DNA of 64,000 bases from Pseudomonas sp. GD04091 (GTDB lineage Bacteria > Pseudomonadota > Gammaproteobacteria > Pseudomonadales > Pseudomonadaceae). The notes under the pieces were generated by a model. That model saw only the letters and a list, made by a program, of their open reading frames with translations, did not search any database and was not told where the DNA came from. Of this stretch, positions 1-8,177 are shown piece after piece. Positions within the stretch are counted from its first letter, which is position 1. Each line of letters opens with the position of its first letter. The stretch covers positions 62,001 through 126,000 of the forward strand of contig NZ_JAOEBG010000012.1 in the NCBI RefSeq assembly GCF_029836165.1, read 5' to 3'. Made by a program: the position numbers and the translations under genes.

Positions 1-576
1 CCGGCGATCGCCGCCTCGGTAGGGCGCGCCCATGCCTGTGTCGAAGTGCGGGTGGTGGACGCCTCGGGCCAGGCGCTGGCGCCCGGCGAGCCCGGTGAGA
101 TCGCGGTGCGTGGCGCGCCGGTGATGCTGGGGTACTGGGACAATCCGGCGGCTACCCAGGCGGCTCTGGTGGACGGCTGGCTGCGCACCGGCGACATCGG
201 CTATCTCGATACGCACGGCTACCTGACCCTGACCGATCGCAGCAAGGATGTGATCATCTCCGGCGGCAGCAACATCTACCCGCGGGAAGTCGAGGAAGTG
301 CTGATGCAGCACCCCGAGGTGTTCGAAGTGTGCGTGGTGGGCGAGGCTGACGCCGAGTGGGGCGAGTCGGTGGTGGCCTTCGTGGTGCCGCGCGCAAGCG
401 GCCGTGTCGATGCCCAGGCGCTCAACCAGTGGTTCCTGGCGCGCATGGCCTCGTTCAAGAAACCGAAGAAATATCAGTTTTGCGCCGAGCTGCCGAAAAA
501 CAGCTATGGCAAGATCCTCAAGACCCGCCTGCGCCAGTGGCTGCAGGATCCCTCCGGGCCTTTGAGCATCCCCTGA
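1..576 (+). CDS. Acyl-CoA synthetase / AMP-binding ligase, C-terminal part (cut by window edge)
   Basis: The frame is open from base 1, so the N-terminus lies outside the window; about 191 residues remain. They form the C-terminal part of an ANL-superfamily adenylating enzyme, which activates a carboxylic acid as acyl-AMP and then acyl-CoA. Visible motifs are GYWDNPAAT, the ATP-binding GWLRTGDIGYLD, the hinge DRSKDVIISGGSNIYP, and the C-terminal catalytic lysine in PKNSYGKILKTRLR. The SGGSNIYPREVEEVL stretch is typical of fatty- or aromatic-acyl-CoA ligases rather than NRPS domains. The substrate cannot be read from this part. An MHS-type carboxylate transporter follows 43 bases downstream on the same strand, which suggests uptake and activation of one organic acid. 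Confidence 0.9.
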   Translation, partial: PAIAASVGRAHACVEVRVVDASGQALAPGEPGEIAVRGAPVMLGYWDNPAATQAALVDGWLRTGDIGYLDTHGYLTLTDRSKDVIISGGSNIYPREVEEVLMQHPEVFEVCVVGEADAEWGESVVAFVVPRASGRVDAQALNQWFLARMASFKKPKKYQFCAELPKNSYGKILKTRLRQWLQDPSGPLSIP

Positions 577-619
577 AGCAACGACATTTCATGGACAGCA
601 TCACGACAGGAGTTCCCTT

Positions 620-1960
620 ATGGGCATGTCACCCGGCAACACCCAGCGCCAGCGGCGCCGGGCTTTCATCGGCGCCACCACCGGCCACCTGATCGAGTGG
701 TACGACTACGGCGTCTACGGTTTCCTGGCCTTGTACATCGGCAAGGCCTTCTTCGTTTCCGATGACCCCACCAGCAGTCTGCTGGCGAGTTTCGCGGCCT
801 TTGCCCTGAGCTTCTTCATCCGGCCGCTGGGCGGGCTGTTCTTCGGCCCGCTGGCGGACAAGATCGGCCGCCGCCGCACACTGATCACGGTGCTGGTGAT
901 GATGGCCGGCTCCACCTTCCTGCTCGGCCTGCTGCCGACCTATGCCAGCATCGGCATCGCCGCACCGATCATCCTGGTGCTGATCCGCTGCGTGCAGGGC
1001 TTCTCCGCCGGTGGCGAGATCGGCACCATCACCAGCTTCATCTCCGAGTACGCCGGCCCCGGGCGCCGGGGCTTCGCCACCTGCTGGCTGATGGTCACCG
1101 CAGTGCTCGGCCTGCTGCTGGGCGGCGCCGTGGCCAATGGCATGACCTGGGCGCTGGGCGCCGAGCTGATGCAGGACTGGGGCTGGCGCATTCCGTTCCT
1201 GATCGCCGGGCCGCTGGGCTTCATCTCGCTGTACATCCGCCTCAAGCTCGAGGACAGCCCCGAGTTCCTCGCCCTGGTCGAGGCCGGGCAGACCTCCAAG
1301 GCGCCGCTGCGCGAGGTGTGGCAGTGGAAGCGTTCGATCGCCCTGGTGTTCTTCATCATCACCCTGCACAGCTCGATCTTCTACCTGGTGCTGACCTTCG
1401 CCTCGACCTACATGTCCAACACCCTCAAGTTCGACAGCGGCACCACCTTGCTCTACGTGTTCGTCGCCAGCCTGTCGGCGGCGGTGGTGATGCCTTTCGG
1501 CGGCGCCTTCACCGACCGTTACGGACGCAAGCCGTTCCTGATGGTGATCGGCACCCTGGCGACCCTGGCCATGTACTGGTTCTTCAAGGCCGCGCCCGGC
1601 GCCACGCCGGCCACGCTGTTCTGGCCGCTGATGGCGGTGGCGATCCTGTTCGGGCTGTACGCGTCGTCGACCTACGCGCTGATGAGCGAGCTGCTGCCGA
1701 CGCGCATCCGCTCCACCGGCATCGCCATGGCCTACAACATTCCGGTGGCGGTGTTCGGCGGCAGCGCGCCGCTGATCTCCACCTGGCTGATCAAGGTGAC
1801 CGGCGATATCACCGCGCCCTGGTATTTCTATGTGGCGACCGGGGTGGCGTCGCTGGTGGCGCTGGTGGTGCTGCGCAAGGAGGACTTCGTGGCCTGTGGC
1901 CACGACACACGCCAAGAGCAGGGATCGGCCGGGCAATTGCTGGCCGATCCGCAAGCCTGA
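620..1960 (+). CDS. MFS transporter, metabolite:H+ symporter (MHS) family
   Basis: A 446-residue inner-membrane permease with twelve predicted hydrophobic segments. The N-terminal GHLIEWYDYGVYGF motif, the loop motif DKIGRRRTL and its second-half copy DRYGRKPFL are characteristic of the metabolite:H+ symporter family (relatives of KgtP, ShiA and ProP), which import organic acids or zwitterions with protons. The start is the ATG after ACAGGAG at about 604-610. It follows the ligase remnant closely and may share its transcript, so it plausibly imports the acid the ligase activates. The substrate is not predictable from sequence. Confidence 0.88.
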   Translation: MGMSPGNTQRQRRRAFIGATTGHLIEWYDYGVYGFLALYIGKAFFVSDDPTSSLLASFAAFALSFFIRPLGGLFFGPLADKIGRRRTLITVLVMMAGSTFLLGLLPTYASIGIAAPIILVLIRCVQGFSAGGEIGTITSFISEYAGPGRRGFATCWLMVTAVLGLLLGGAVANGMTWALGAELMQDWGWRIPFLIAGPLGFISLYIRLKLEDSPEFLALVEAGQTSKAPLREVWQWKRSIALVFFIITLHSSIFYLVLTFASTYMSNTLKFDSGTTLLYVFVASLSAAVVMPFGGAFTDRYGRKPFLMVIGTLATLAMYWFFKAAPGATPATLFWPLMAVAILFGLYASSTYALMSELLPTRIRSTGIAMAYNIPVAVFGGSAPLISTWLIKVTGDITAPWYFYVATGVASLVALVVLRKEDFVACGHDTRQEQGSAGQLLADPQA

Positions 1961-2096
1961 GGCGTCCTGGCCGAGCGGCACTGCGGCGCCTGGCACACAG
2001 CGGCAGCCACGTACCATCTACCGTGGGGATGCTTGATTGGGGCAACAATCTGTTACAGTCGCCGGACTTAACGTTGCCCCAAGGAGATGTACAAGG

Positions 2097-2732
2097 ATGT
2101 CGCTTCACGATTGGTTCGGTTTCGTCGCTGTCGCCATGCTGGTCACTCTGACCCCGGGCCCCGGCGTCATCATGGCCCTGTCCAACTCGGTGGCCTGCGG
2201 GCCCCGGCGGGCGATGCTCGGCTCGCTGGGCAACGCGGTGGGATTGCTGGCGGTTTCCGCCGCCACCAGTGCGGGTCTGGGCGTCGTGCTGCAGACCTCC
2301 GCCACGGCCTTTTTACTGCTCAAGGTGCTGGGCGCGAGCTACCTGATCTACCTGGGCATCAAGCAGTGGAAAAGCCGCACCAGCGCATTCGATCAGCTCG
2401 ACCAGCCGCTCAAGCCTGCCTCCGGCAATGGCAAGCTGCTGCTCAATGGCGTGACGGTGGCGCTGACCAATCCCAAGGCCATCCTGTTTTTCGCGGCGTT
2501 CCTGCCGCAGTTCATTCGTCCGGGCGCTGATTCGGACTTTCAGCTGGGCATTCTCGTGCTCACCTTCGCGGCGTGCTCGATCATTTCCCATGCCTTCTAT
2601 GTGACCTTGGCCCAGGCGCTCAGGCGCAAGCTCGCCACGCCCAATCGCGCGCGCCTGATGAACCGCCTGTTCGGCGCATCCTTCGTCACGCTGGGCGCCA
2701 GTCTGTTCACTGTTCAGGCCAAGGCCGCCTGA
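2097..2732 (+). CDS. LysE/RhtB family amino-acid exporter
   Basis: A 211-residue membrane protein of the LysE/RhtB family, which exports amino acids or related metabolites. The N-terminal TLTPGPGVIMAL motif and the pattern of about six hydrophobic segments are diagnostic. The ATG at 2097 is chosen over one sixty bases upstream because AAGGAG (2081-2086) lies at the right distance. The gene converges on pchA with only ten bases between the stop codons. The substrate is unknown and no functional link with pyochelin is evident. Confidence 0.87.
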   Translation: MSLHDWFGFVAVAMLVTLTPGPGVIMALSNSVACGPRRAMLGSLGNAVGLLAVSAATSAGLGVVLQTSATAFLLLKVLGASYLIYLGIKQWKSRTSAFDQLDQPLKPASGNGKLLLNGVTVALTNPKAILFFAAFLPQFIRPGADSDFQLGILVLTFAACSIISHAFYVTLAQALRRKLATPNRARLMNRLFGASFVTLGASLFTVQAKAA

Positions 2733-2742
2733 GGCGTCGGCA

Positions 2743-4140
2743 TCACACCTGCAGCGCGAGTCGCATCCCCGCCAGCTTGATACAGGTTTCCTCGTACTCG
2801 CTGGCCGGCTCCGAGCTCTGCACGATGCCGCAACCGGCATAGAGCCTTGCCTGTTCGCCCTGCAGCAAGGCCGAGCGCAGGCCTACGATGAACTCGCCGT
2901 TGCCCTGGGCGTCCAGCCAGCCCAGGGGCGCGGCGTACCAGCCACGGTCGAATCCTTCGCAGCGGCGAATGTAGCCCATCGCCTGGTTGCGTTCGTGACC
3001 GCCGACGGCGGGGGTCGGGTGCAGCGTGGCGACCAGCTGCAGCAGGCTGGCCCGCGACCGCAGGCGCCCTTCGATCACCGTGCTCAGGTGCTGGACCCGG
3101 CTCAGGCGGCGGATCGATGGGGTCGCCGGCACGTGCAGCTGGGTGGTCCAGGGGATCAGGGCCTGCTGGATGATCTGCACCACCACGGCATGTTCGTGGC
3201 GGTTCTTCTCGCAGTCCATCAGCGCATGGGCCAGCTGGGTGTCCAGGCGAGGGTCCGGATCGCGCCGGCAGGTGCCGGCCAGTGCCAGGGTCTGCAGCTG
3301 GCCGTCGTGTAGCTTGACCAGGCGCTCCGGCGAGGCGCCGACGAAGCAGCTCGCCTGGCGGCGAAAGGCGAACAGATAGGCCGTGGGATCGGCGCTGGCC
3401 AGGCGCGCCAGGGTCCTGCCCGGGCTGACGGTATGGGAAAAGGTGCTGACCACCTCGCGCGCCAGCACCACTTTTTGCAGCGAGCTGTCACGCAGCGCGT
3501 CCACGGCCTGGGCGATCTTGTCTTGCCAGTCGGCGCGCGGCAGGCACTGGTCGCGAAGGTGCGCTGCCGGCGGGGTGCTCGCCGGGGGCGACAGGTAGCG
3601 ATCCATCAGCGCGTTCCAGTCATCGATCAGCTGTTCGCCACGGCGGCTGGCGCTGTCCGTGGCGCCGATGCGCTGCTGGCACAGCAGCCAGCACTGCTCG
3701 CCCTCGCGGATCAGCAGCAGGCTCATCAGCCACAGCGAGGCGTCGCCAAAGCCTTGCCAGGCGCTGTCGGGCGCGACCTGATCATCGAAGCGGAAACCAC
3801 CGCACAGCAGGGGAGGCTGCGGGCCGTGGCTCACCGCGCTGTCCAGCCAGGCGCGCCATTGGCGGTCCACGCTGGCGAAGCGCTGTTCGCCTGTGCCGTT
3901 CAGTTCGGCGGCCAGGCCCCAGCCGAACAGGGTCCTGTCACTTGCGGCGTCGCGCCAGAACAACGCCTCGGCACCGGGGCGGTCGACGCGGCAGAACAGC
4001 GCCAGCAGGTCGATGTCGGCGACGGCCAGGGCGTAGCTGGCCAGCACCGAGGTGCCTTGTTCGGCGGCGCGCTGGCGTGCCTGTTCGAATACCTGGGTCA
4101 ACCCCGCAAGGTCTTCCTCGAGCCGAGTGAAGGGCTTCAT
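2743..4140 (-). CDS. pchA: Isochorismate synthase PchA (pyochelin)
   Basis: Converts chorismate to isochorismate, the first step from the shikimate pathway to salicylate, the starter of pyochelin. The 465-residue protein (476 in P. aeruginosa) has the chorismate-binding fold; the C-terminal block with HPTPAVGGHERNQAMGYI and GCGIVQSSEPASEYEET is typical of MenF/EntC/PchA enzymes. The ATG at 4140 overlaps the pchB stop by four bases (ATGA). The open frame continues far upstream, but that part only overlaps pchB and pchC in another frame. It is the last gene of the leftward pchDCBA operon. Confidence 0.96.
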   Translation of the reverse strand: MKPFTRLEEDLAGLTQVFEQARQRAAEQGTSVLASYALAVADIDLLALFCRVDRPGAEALFWRDAASDRTLFGWGLAAELNGTGEQRFASVDRQWRAWLDSAVSHGPQPPLLCGGFRFDDQVAPDSAWQGFGDASLWLMSLLLIREGEQCWLLCQQRIGATDSASRRGEQLIDDWNALMDRYLSPPASTPPAAHLRDQCLPRADWQDKIAQAVDALRDSSLQKVVLAREVVSTFSHTVSPGRTLARLASADPTAYLFAFRRQASCFVGASPERLVKLHDGQLQTLALAGTCRRDPDPRLDTQLAHALMDCEKNRHEHAVVVQIIQQALIPWTTQLHVPATPSIRRLSRVQHLSTVIEGRLRSRASLLQLVATLHPTPAVGGHERNQAMGYIRRCEGFDRGWYAAPLGWLDAQGNGEFIVGLRSALLQGEQARLYAGCGIVQSSEPASEYEETCIKLAGMRLALQV

Positions 4141-4442
4141 GCCGAAGCCCTCTGGCTGCGCCAGTACAGCACTTGCTGGGCGATGTACCAGTGGATGATC
4201 TGGGCGAACAGGGTCTCGACGAAATGCCCGTCCAGCCCCGCCTCTTCGGCCCACTGGCGCCGCCGCGGGAGCATCTGGGCGACGCGCTCGGGCGCCGGGA
4301 TGCTGCTTTCGGTGGGTTTGAAACCGGAGGCGGCCTTGACGTAAGCCATGCGCTGGCGCATGAGTTCGATGATCTGGTGGTCCAGTGAATCGATGGCGTT
4401 CCGGATGTCCGGCAGGCCTTCGCAAGCGTCGGGGGATTTCAT
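4137..4442 (-). CDS. pchB: Isochorismate pyruvate lyase PchB
   Basis: Splits isochorismate into salicylate and pyruvate. At 101 residues it has exactly the length of the P. aeruginosa enzyme, an AroQ-type all-helical fold. The known active-site residues fall at the same numbers here: Arg14, Arg31, Lys42 (mobile loop) and Gln90. It overlaps pchC upstream and pchA downstream by four bases each, so the operon is probably translationally coupled. Confidence 0.97.
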   Translation of the reverse strand: MKSPDACEGLPDIRNAIDSLDHQIIELMRQRMAYVKAASGFKPTESSIPAPERVAQMLPRRRQWAEEAGLDGHFVETLFAQIIHWYIAQQVLYWRSQRASA

Positions 4443-5233
4443 TGCAGGGCTTCCTCAAGGGCAGGTGAGACGAGCGGGCGGCGACCGAGCAGGGTCGCCG
4501 CCAGGGCATCGAGCACAGCCTGGCGCTGCTCGACCAGGTAGAAGTGCTCGCCGGACCAGCGCTGCAGGTGCAGTGGCTGGTGACTGGCGGCTTGCCAGGC
4601 CTGGGCCTCGCCGAGATCGACCTCGGGATCCTGCTCGGGGTAGAGCACGGTGATCCGCGCATCGAGCGGCCTGGGCGTGGGGCAGGCATAGGTTTCGACG
4701 ATGCGGTAGTCGTTGCGCAGGCTGGGCAGGAACATACCGCTCAGGGCCGGGTCGTCGAGCAGCGGATTGGGGCGCCCCGACAGTCGCTTCACATCGTCCA
4801 GCAGGGCCTGGTCGGGACCTGCGTGCAGGTGCCCGCCACGCTGGCACTGTGGGGCCGGGTGGGCGGAAACGAACAGGTGCTCGACGGTGATGGCCTGGCG
4901 TTCCAGGCGCGTCGCCACCTCATACGCCACCACGGCGCCGAGGCTGTGGCCGAACAGCGCCAGCGGCCGGTCGGCGTAACCGCGCAGGGCCTGGCTGGCG
5001 GCTTCGGCGAGGCTGTGCATGTCGGTCAGGCAGGGCTCGCCGAAGCGGTCTTCGCGCCCGGGATACTGGATGGCCAGCACGTCGATCTCGGCCGGCAGGG
5101 CGTTGGCCCAGTCGCGGAAAAAGCTCGCGCTGCCACCAGCATGGACGAAGCACGCCAGACGCCAGCGCGGCATCGGCGACAACCGGTAGGGGCGTACCCA
5201 GCGCGCATCCAGGGACAACGGTTCGACGTTCAC
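4439..5233 (-). CDS. pchC: Type II thioesterase PchC
   Basis: An editing thioesterase that removes wrong acyl groups from the carrier domains of PchE and PchF. The 264-residue alpha/beta hydrolase has the nucleophile elbow [14 protein letters not shown] and a late conserved histidine near GEHFYLVEQ. It overlaps pchB and pchD by four bases each. Homologues raise pyochelin yield without being essential. Confidence 0.95.
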   Translation of the reverse strand: MNVEPLSLDARWVRPYRLSPMPRWRLACFVHAGGSASFFRDWANALPAEIDVLAIQYPGREDRFGEPCLTDMHSLAEAASQALRGYADRPLALFGHSLGAVVAYEVATRLERQAITVEHLFVSAHPAPQCQRGGHLHAGPDQALLDDVKRLSGRPNPLLDDPALSGMFLPSLRNDYRIVETYACPTPRPLDARITVLYPEQDPEVDLGEAQAWQAASHQPLHLQRWSGEHFYLVEQRQAVLDALAATLLGRRPLVSPALEEALQ

Positions 5234-6897
5234 GAGCCGGTGCTCCCACGGTGCGCTTCGAGCCAGGCCTGGCGCAGGCTGTCGCGCAGGTCCTTGCGGC
5301 TGACCTTGCCGACGCCGGTCTGCGGGAAGCGGTCGATGAACTCGATGCGATCCGGCACCTTGAACGCGGCCAGGCCCTGGCTGCGCAGGTGCTGCTTGAG
5401 GCCGAAGGCCGAGGGCGCCGGCGCGCGGGCGACGATGAACGCGCAGGTGGACTCGCCCAGCAAGGCATCGGGCATCGCCACCAGGGCCGCATCGTGCACC
5501 TGGGGATGGGCGAGCAGCAGGTTCTCCACCTCCTCGGCGGCGACTTTCTCGCCGCCGCGGTTGATCTGGTCCTTGTCCCGGCCCTCGACCACCAGATAAC
5601 CCTCGGCGGTGCGTCGCACGCGGTCGCCGCTGCAGTAGAAACCGTCGGCGGTGAAGGCCTTGGCGTTGTGTTCGGGCAGGCGGTAGTAGCCGCGAATGGT
5701 GTAGGGCCCGCGCACCTGCAGTTCGCCGACCTGACCGGTTGGCACCGGCTTGCCCTGTTCGTCGACGATGCGTACCTCATCGTCGGCGCACAGCGGCCGG
5801 CCCTGGGTGTGCAGGACCAGCGCCTCGGGATCGTCCAGACGGGTGTAGCACAGCAGCCCCTCGGCCATGCCCAGTACCTGCTGCAAGGCACAGCCGAGTA
5901 CCGGGGTGACGCGCGCGGCCGCCGTGCTCAGCAGCTTCGCCCCGCCGACCTGGAGCAGGCGCAGGCTCGACAAGTCGGCCTGGCGCTGGGCCTGGGCGTC
6001 GAGCCAGAGCATGGCCAGCGGCGGCACCAGCGCGGTGACGGTGACACCTTCCCCGGCGATCAGGGCGAAGCAGGTGTCCGGGTCGGGGCGCCGAGTGCAC
6101 ACGACGCGGCCGCCGGCCAGCAGGGTGCCGATCACGCCGGGGCAGCACAGGGTGAAGTTGTGCGCCATGGGCAGCGCGGCCAGGTACACGCTGCCCGCGT
6201 CGAGGCCGCACACGGCGCTGCTGGCGCGCACGTTGTAGAGGTACTCGGCGTGTCGGCGTGGAATCAACTTGGGGGTGCCGGTGGTGCCGCCCGAGAGCTG
6301 GAAGCAGGCCACCGCCCGCGGGTTGCCGGCGTCCTGCGCCAGTGGCTGGCCTGCGTACAGCTCGCCGAGCGCGGTGAACTCCCCGGCGGCGCCGTCGATC
6401 ACCACGTGCCGCAGGTGCGGGTGGCTGGCACGCAGCTGGCGCGCCATCTGTCGACAGTCGAAGCCTTCCAGCTGGTCGCAGCCGATGTAGGCGACGGCCT
6501 CGGCGAAGCCGCAGAAACCACCGATCTCGTGCTGGCGGTGCGCGGGCAGGGCGAGGATCGGTCGTGCGCCCAGGCGAAACAGGGCGAAGCACACTTCGAC
6601 GAATGCGCTGCCGTTGGGCAGGTGCACCACCACGTTGTCGCCGGCCTGCAGGCCGAGGGCGCGCAGGCCGGCGGCCAGGCGCCGGCAGCGGTCCACCAGC
6701 TCGGCATAGCTCAGGTGCGTGGCACCGTCGCTGATCGCGATCGCCGACGGGTTGCGCGAAGCGGCGTCGTCAAGCGCCTGGGCGAAGGTCTGGTCGTGCC
6801 AGTAGCCAGCCTGGCGATAGCGTTCGACGAATTCGGCGGGCCAGTCGGGGGCGTCGTCGAACGCGTCTGGCATGGGCGTTGCGGGGAGCGATGACAT
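5230..6897 (-). CDS. pchD: Salicyl-AMP ligase PchD
   Basis: Activates salicylate as salicyl-AMP and loads it on the N-terminal aryl carrier domain of PchE. The 555-residue stand-alone adenylation enzyme has the P-loop [14 protein letters not shown], the motif [14 protein letters not shown], the hinge [15 protein letters not shown] and the catalytic lysine in [13 protein letters not shown]. The start at 6897 is preferred over a longer frame because the leader carries AGGAGAT just upstream. It is the first gene of pchDCBA. Its promoter region holds a Fur box, a PchR-box-like block and an inverted repeat. Confidence 0.96.
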   Translation of the reverse strand: MSSLPATPMPDAFDDAPDWPAEFVERYRQAGYWHDQTFAQALDDAASRNPSAIAISDGATHLSYAELVDRCRRLAAGLRALGLQAGDNVVVHLPNGSAFVEVCFALFRLGARPILALPAHRQHEIGGFCGFAEAVAYIGCDQLEGFDCRQMARQLRASHPHLRHVVIDGAAGEFTALGELYAGQPLAQDAGNPRAVACFQLSGGTTGTPKLIPRRHAEYLYNVRASSAVCGLDAGSVYLAALPMAHNFTLCCPGVIGTLLAGGRVVCTRRPDPDTCFALIAGEGVTVTALVPPLAMLWLDAQAQRQADLSSLRLLQVGGAKLLSTAAARVTPVLGCALQQVLGMAEGLLCYTRLDDPEALVLHTQGRPLCADDEVRIVDEQGKPVPTGQVGELQVRGPYTIRGYYRLPEHNAKAFTADGFYCSGDRVRRTAEGYLVVEGRDKDQINRGGEKVAAEEVENLLLAHPQVHDAALVAMPDALLGESTCAFIVARAPAPSAFGLKQHLRSQGLAAFKVPDRIEFIDRFPQTGVGKVSRKDLRDSLRQAWLEAHRGSTGS

Positions 6898-6908
6898 GAA
6901 ATCTCCTA

Positions 6909-6932
6909 TTTGTAGAAATAATTGGCTACAAA
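6909..6932. repeat. Perfect 7-bp inverted repeat in the pchD leader
   Basis: The arms TTTGTAG (6909-6915) and CTACAAA (6926-6932) are separated by ten AT-rich bases. The element lies two bases beyond the pchD ribosome-binding site, between it and the Fur box. It could be a dimeric-regulator site one helical turn wide or an RNA hairpin controlling pchD translation. No similar repeat was seen before pchE or fptA. Confidence 0.5.
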
Positions 6933-6940
6933 TGGCTAAA

Positions 6941-6955
6941 TGAGATTTATTATCA
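6941..6955. promoter_or_regulatory. Fur box between pchD and pchR
   Basis: The 15-mer TGAGATTTATTATCA matches the 7-1-7 Fur consensus (TGATAAT-n-ATTATCA) at 12 of 14 arm positions; the right arm is perfect. It lies 43 bases before the pchD start and in the divergent region shared with pchR, so it can repress pchDCBA, and perhaps pchR, when iron is sufficient. Confidence 0.82.
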
Positions 6956-6981
6956 TTGTGCATCGCCAAGCGCTTCTCAAC

Positions 6982-7010
6982 GCGAAGGCTTTCGGTGCCG
7001 TGACTTTTTC
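6982..7010 (-). promoter_or_regulatory. PchR-box-like element upstream of pchD
   Basis: Read on the minus strand it begins GAAAAAGTCACGGCACCGAA and has CGC six bases later. The first 20 bases match the block before fptA at 16 positions, and the CGC spacing is identical. It lies about 36 bases upstream of the Fur box, nearly the same geometry as at fptA. PchR with pyochelin is known to activate these promoters through a roughly 32-bp box; assigning this block to PchR is inference. Confidence 0.62.
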
Positions 7011-7117
7011 ATTAGATGAAATACGCCACGGCTTCAAACAGGGAGGTTGAAGGTTTGAAAGCCTCCCGTGAGCTCAGGGCAGCCCCCCGTAATGGCGCCA
7101 GGAAAAGGGAAAACCCA

Positions 7118-8011
7118 ATGACTATTACGATCATCGCCGCAACCCACCCCGAGAAGCAGGCCGAACCCAAGGGCAACCAACCCGGCACGGTCTACCTGGA
7201 GCCGCACATGACGCTGGTCACCGGGACGCTCTGGTCGCAGAGCGAGGCCTGGGTCGAAGACCCGCTGGAGCGCGGGCTCAAGCTGATCCTGGTGCAGAGT
7301 GGCGAGTTGTCCTGCCGGATTCCGGGGCATGCCGAGCAATCGATCCGCGGCCCCAGCCTGTGCACCATCGTCAACGACGGCGAGTACACCTCTTCGCAGA
7401 TCTACGGCACCGCGACGCCGCTGCGCTACACCATCGTGCAGCTCGACCTGGAGTCCCTCGATCGGCACCTGGGCATGGCTCCGCGCAAGTTGTTGGCGGC
7501 CCAGGGCGGCGACCCCTACATGATGGTGCGTCCGGCCCCGCGGGCGATGCAGGCGTTGGCGACGCAGATCGCCACCTGCCCGATGCAGGGGCCTACCCGC
7601 TCGCTGTACCTGGGCGGCAAGGCCCTGGAGCTGACGGCGTTGAGCGCGCAGTTCCTGCTGGAGGAGCGCGGGCAGCCGGAGCAGAAGCTGCGCATCACCT
7701 CATCGGACGTCGAGCGCGTGCATGCGGCGCGCGACCTGCTGGTGCGCTCGCTGCTGGAACCACCGAGCCTCAACGCCCTGGCCAGCCATGTCGGCATGAG
7801 CCCGCGCAAGCTCACCGCAGGGTTTCGCAAGGTGTTCGGCACCAGTGTGTTCGGCTATCTGCAGGAGCACCGTCTGAGCGAGGCGCATCGCATGCTCAGC
7901 GAAGAGGAGAGCAACGTCTCGACCGTCGCCTATGGCGTGGGCTACAGCCCGGCGCACTTCTCCATCGCCTTTCGCAAGCGCTACGGCGTGTCGCCCAGCG
8001 AGATTCGCTGA
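7118..8011 (+). CDS. pchR: AraC-family pyochelin regulator PchR
   Basis: A transcription activator that senses ferripyochelin and switches on pch and fpt genes. The 297-residue protein has an N-terminal ligand-binding half and a C-terminal AraC domain with both helix-turn-helix units (MSPRKLTAGFRKVFG and VAYGVGYSPAHFSIAFRKRYG). The start at 7118 (MTITIIA, preceded by AGGAAAAGGG) matches the N-terminus and the 296-residue length of P. aeruginosa PchR. A longer open frame back to 7016 has no such support. It diverges from pchD across a shared control region and runs towards pchE. Confidence 0.95.
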   Translation: MTITIIAATHPEKQAEPKGNQPGTVYLEPHMTLVTGTLWSQSEAWVEDPLERGLKLILVQSGELSCRIPGHAEQSIRGPSLCTIVNDGEYTSSQIYGTATPLRYTIVQLDLESLDRHLGMAPRKLLAAQGGDPYMMVRPAPRAMQALATQIATCPMQGPTRSLYLGGKALELTALSAQFLLEERGQPEQKLRITSSDVERVHAARDLLVRSLLEPPSLNALASHVGMSPRKLTAGFRKVFGTSVFGYLQEHRLSEAHRMLSEEESNVSTVAYGVGYSPAHFSIAFRKRYGVSPSEIR

Positions 8012-8028
8012 GCAGCCCGGCCGGTACG

Positions 8029-8057
8029 CCGGGTGTCTCTGAATCGAATGAAAACGC
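8029..8057 (+). promoter_or_regulatory. PchR-box-like element upstream of pchE
   Basis: Contains GTCTCTGAATCGAA followed six bases later by CGC. Thirteen of the fourteen core bases match the block before fptA, with the same CGC spacing. The A-run that begins the other two copies is missing. It starts 18 bases after the pchR stop and lies about 120 bases before pchE. No convincing Fur box was seen between it and pchE; the nearest candidate, around 8101-8120, is weak. Confidence 0.55.
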
Positions 8058-8177
8058 CTGTGCATCTAAAGCCTTGAGCGCGTTCTGAAAAGCTTCCTGC
8101 GATAGAGTCTCATTTGATAACGGCTTGCATCTTGGCAGGCCGTGCGACTCTTTTCGACCGGGCACAGGAAGCTTTTC

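Noticed and set aside
8101-8120. Fur box upstream of pchE
   Set aside because: The match to the consensus is weak in both arms, unlike the two clear boxes at pchD and fptA.
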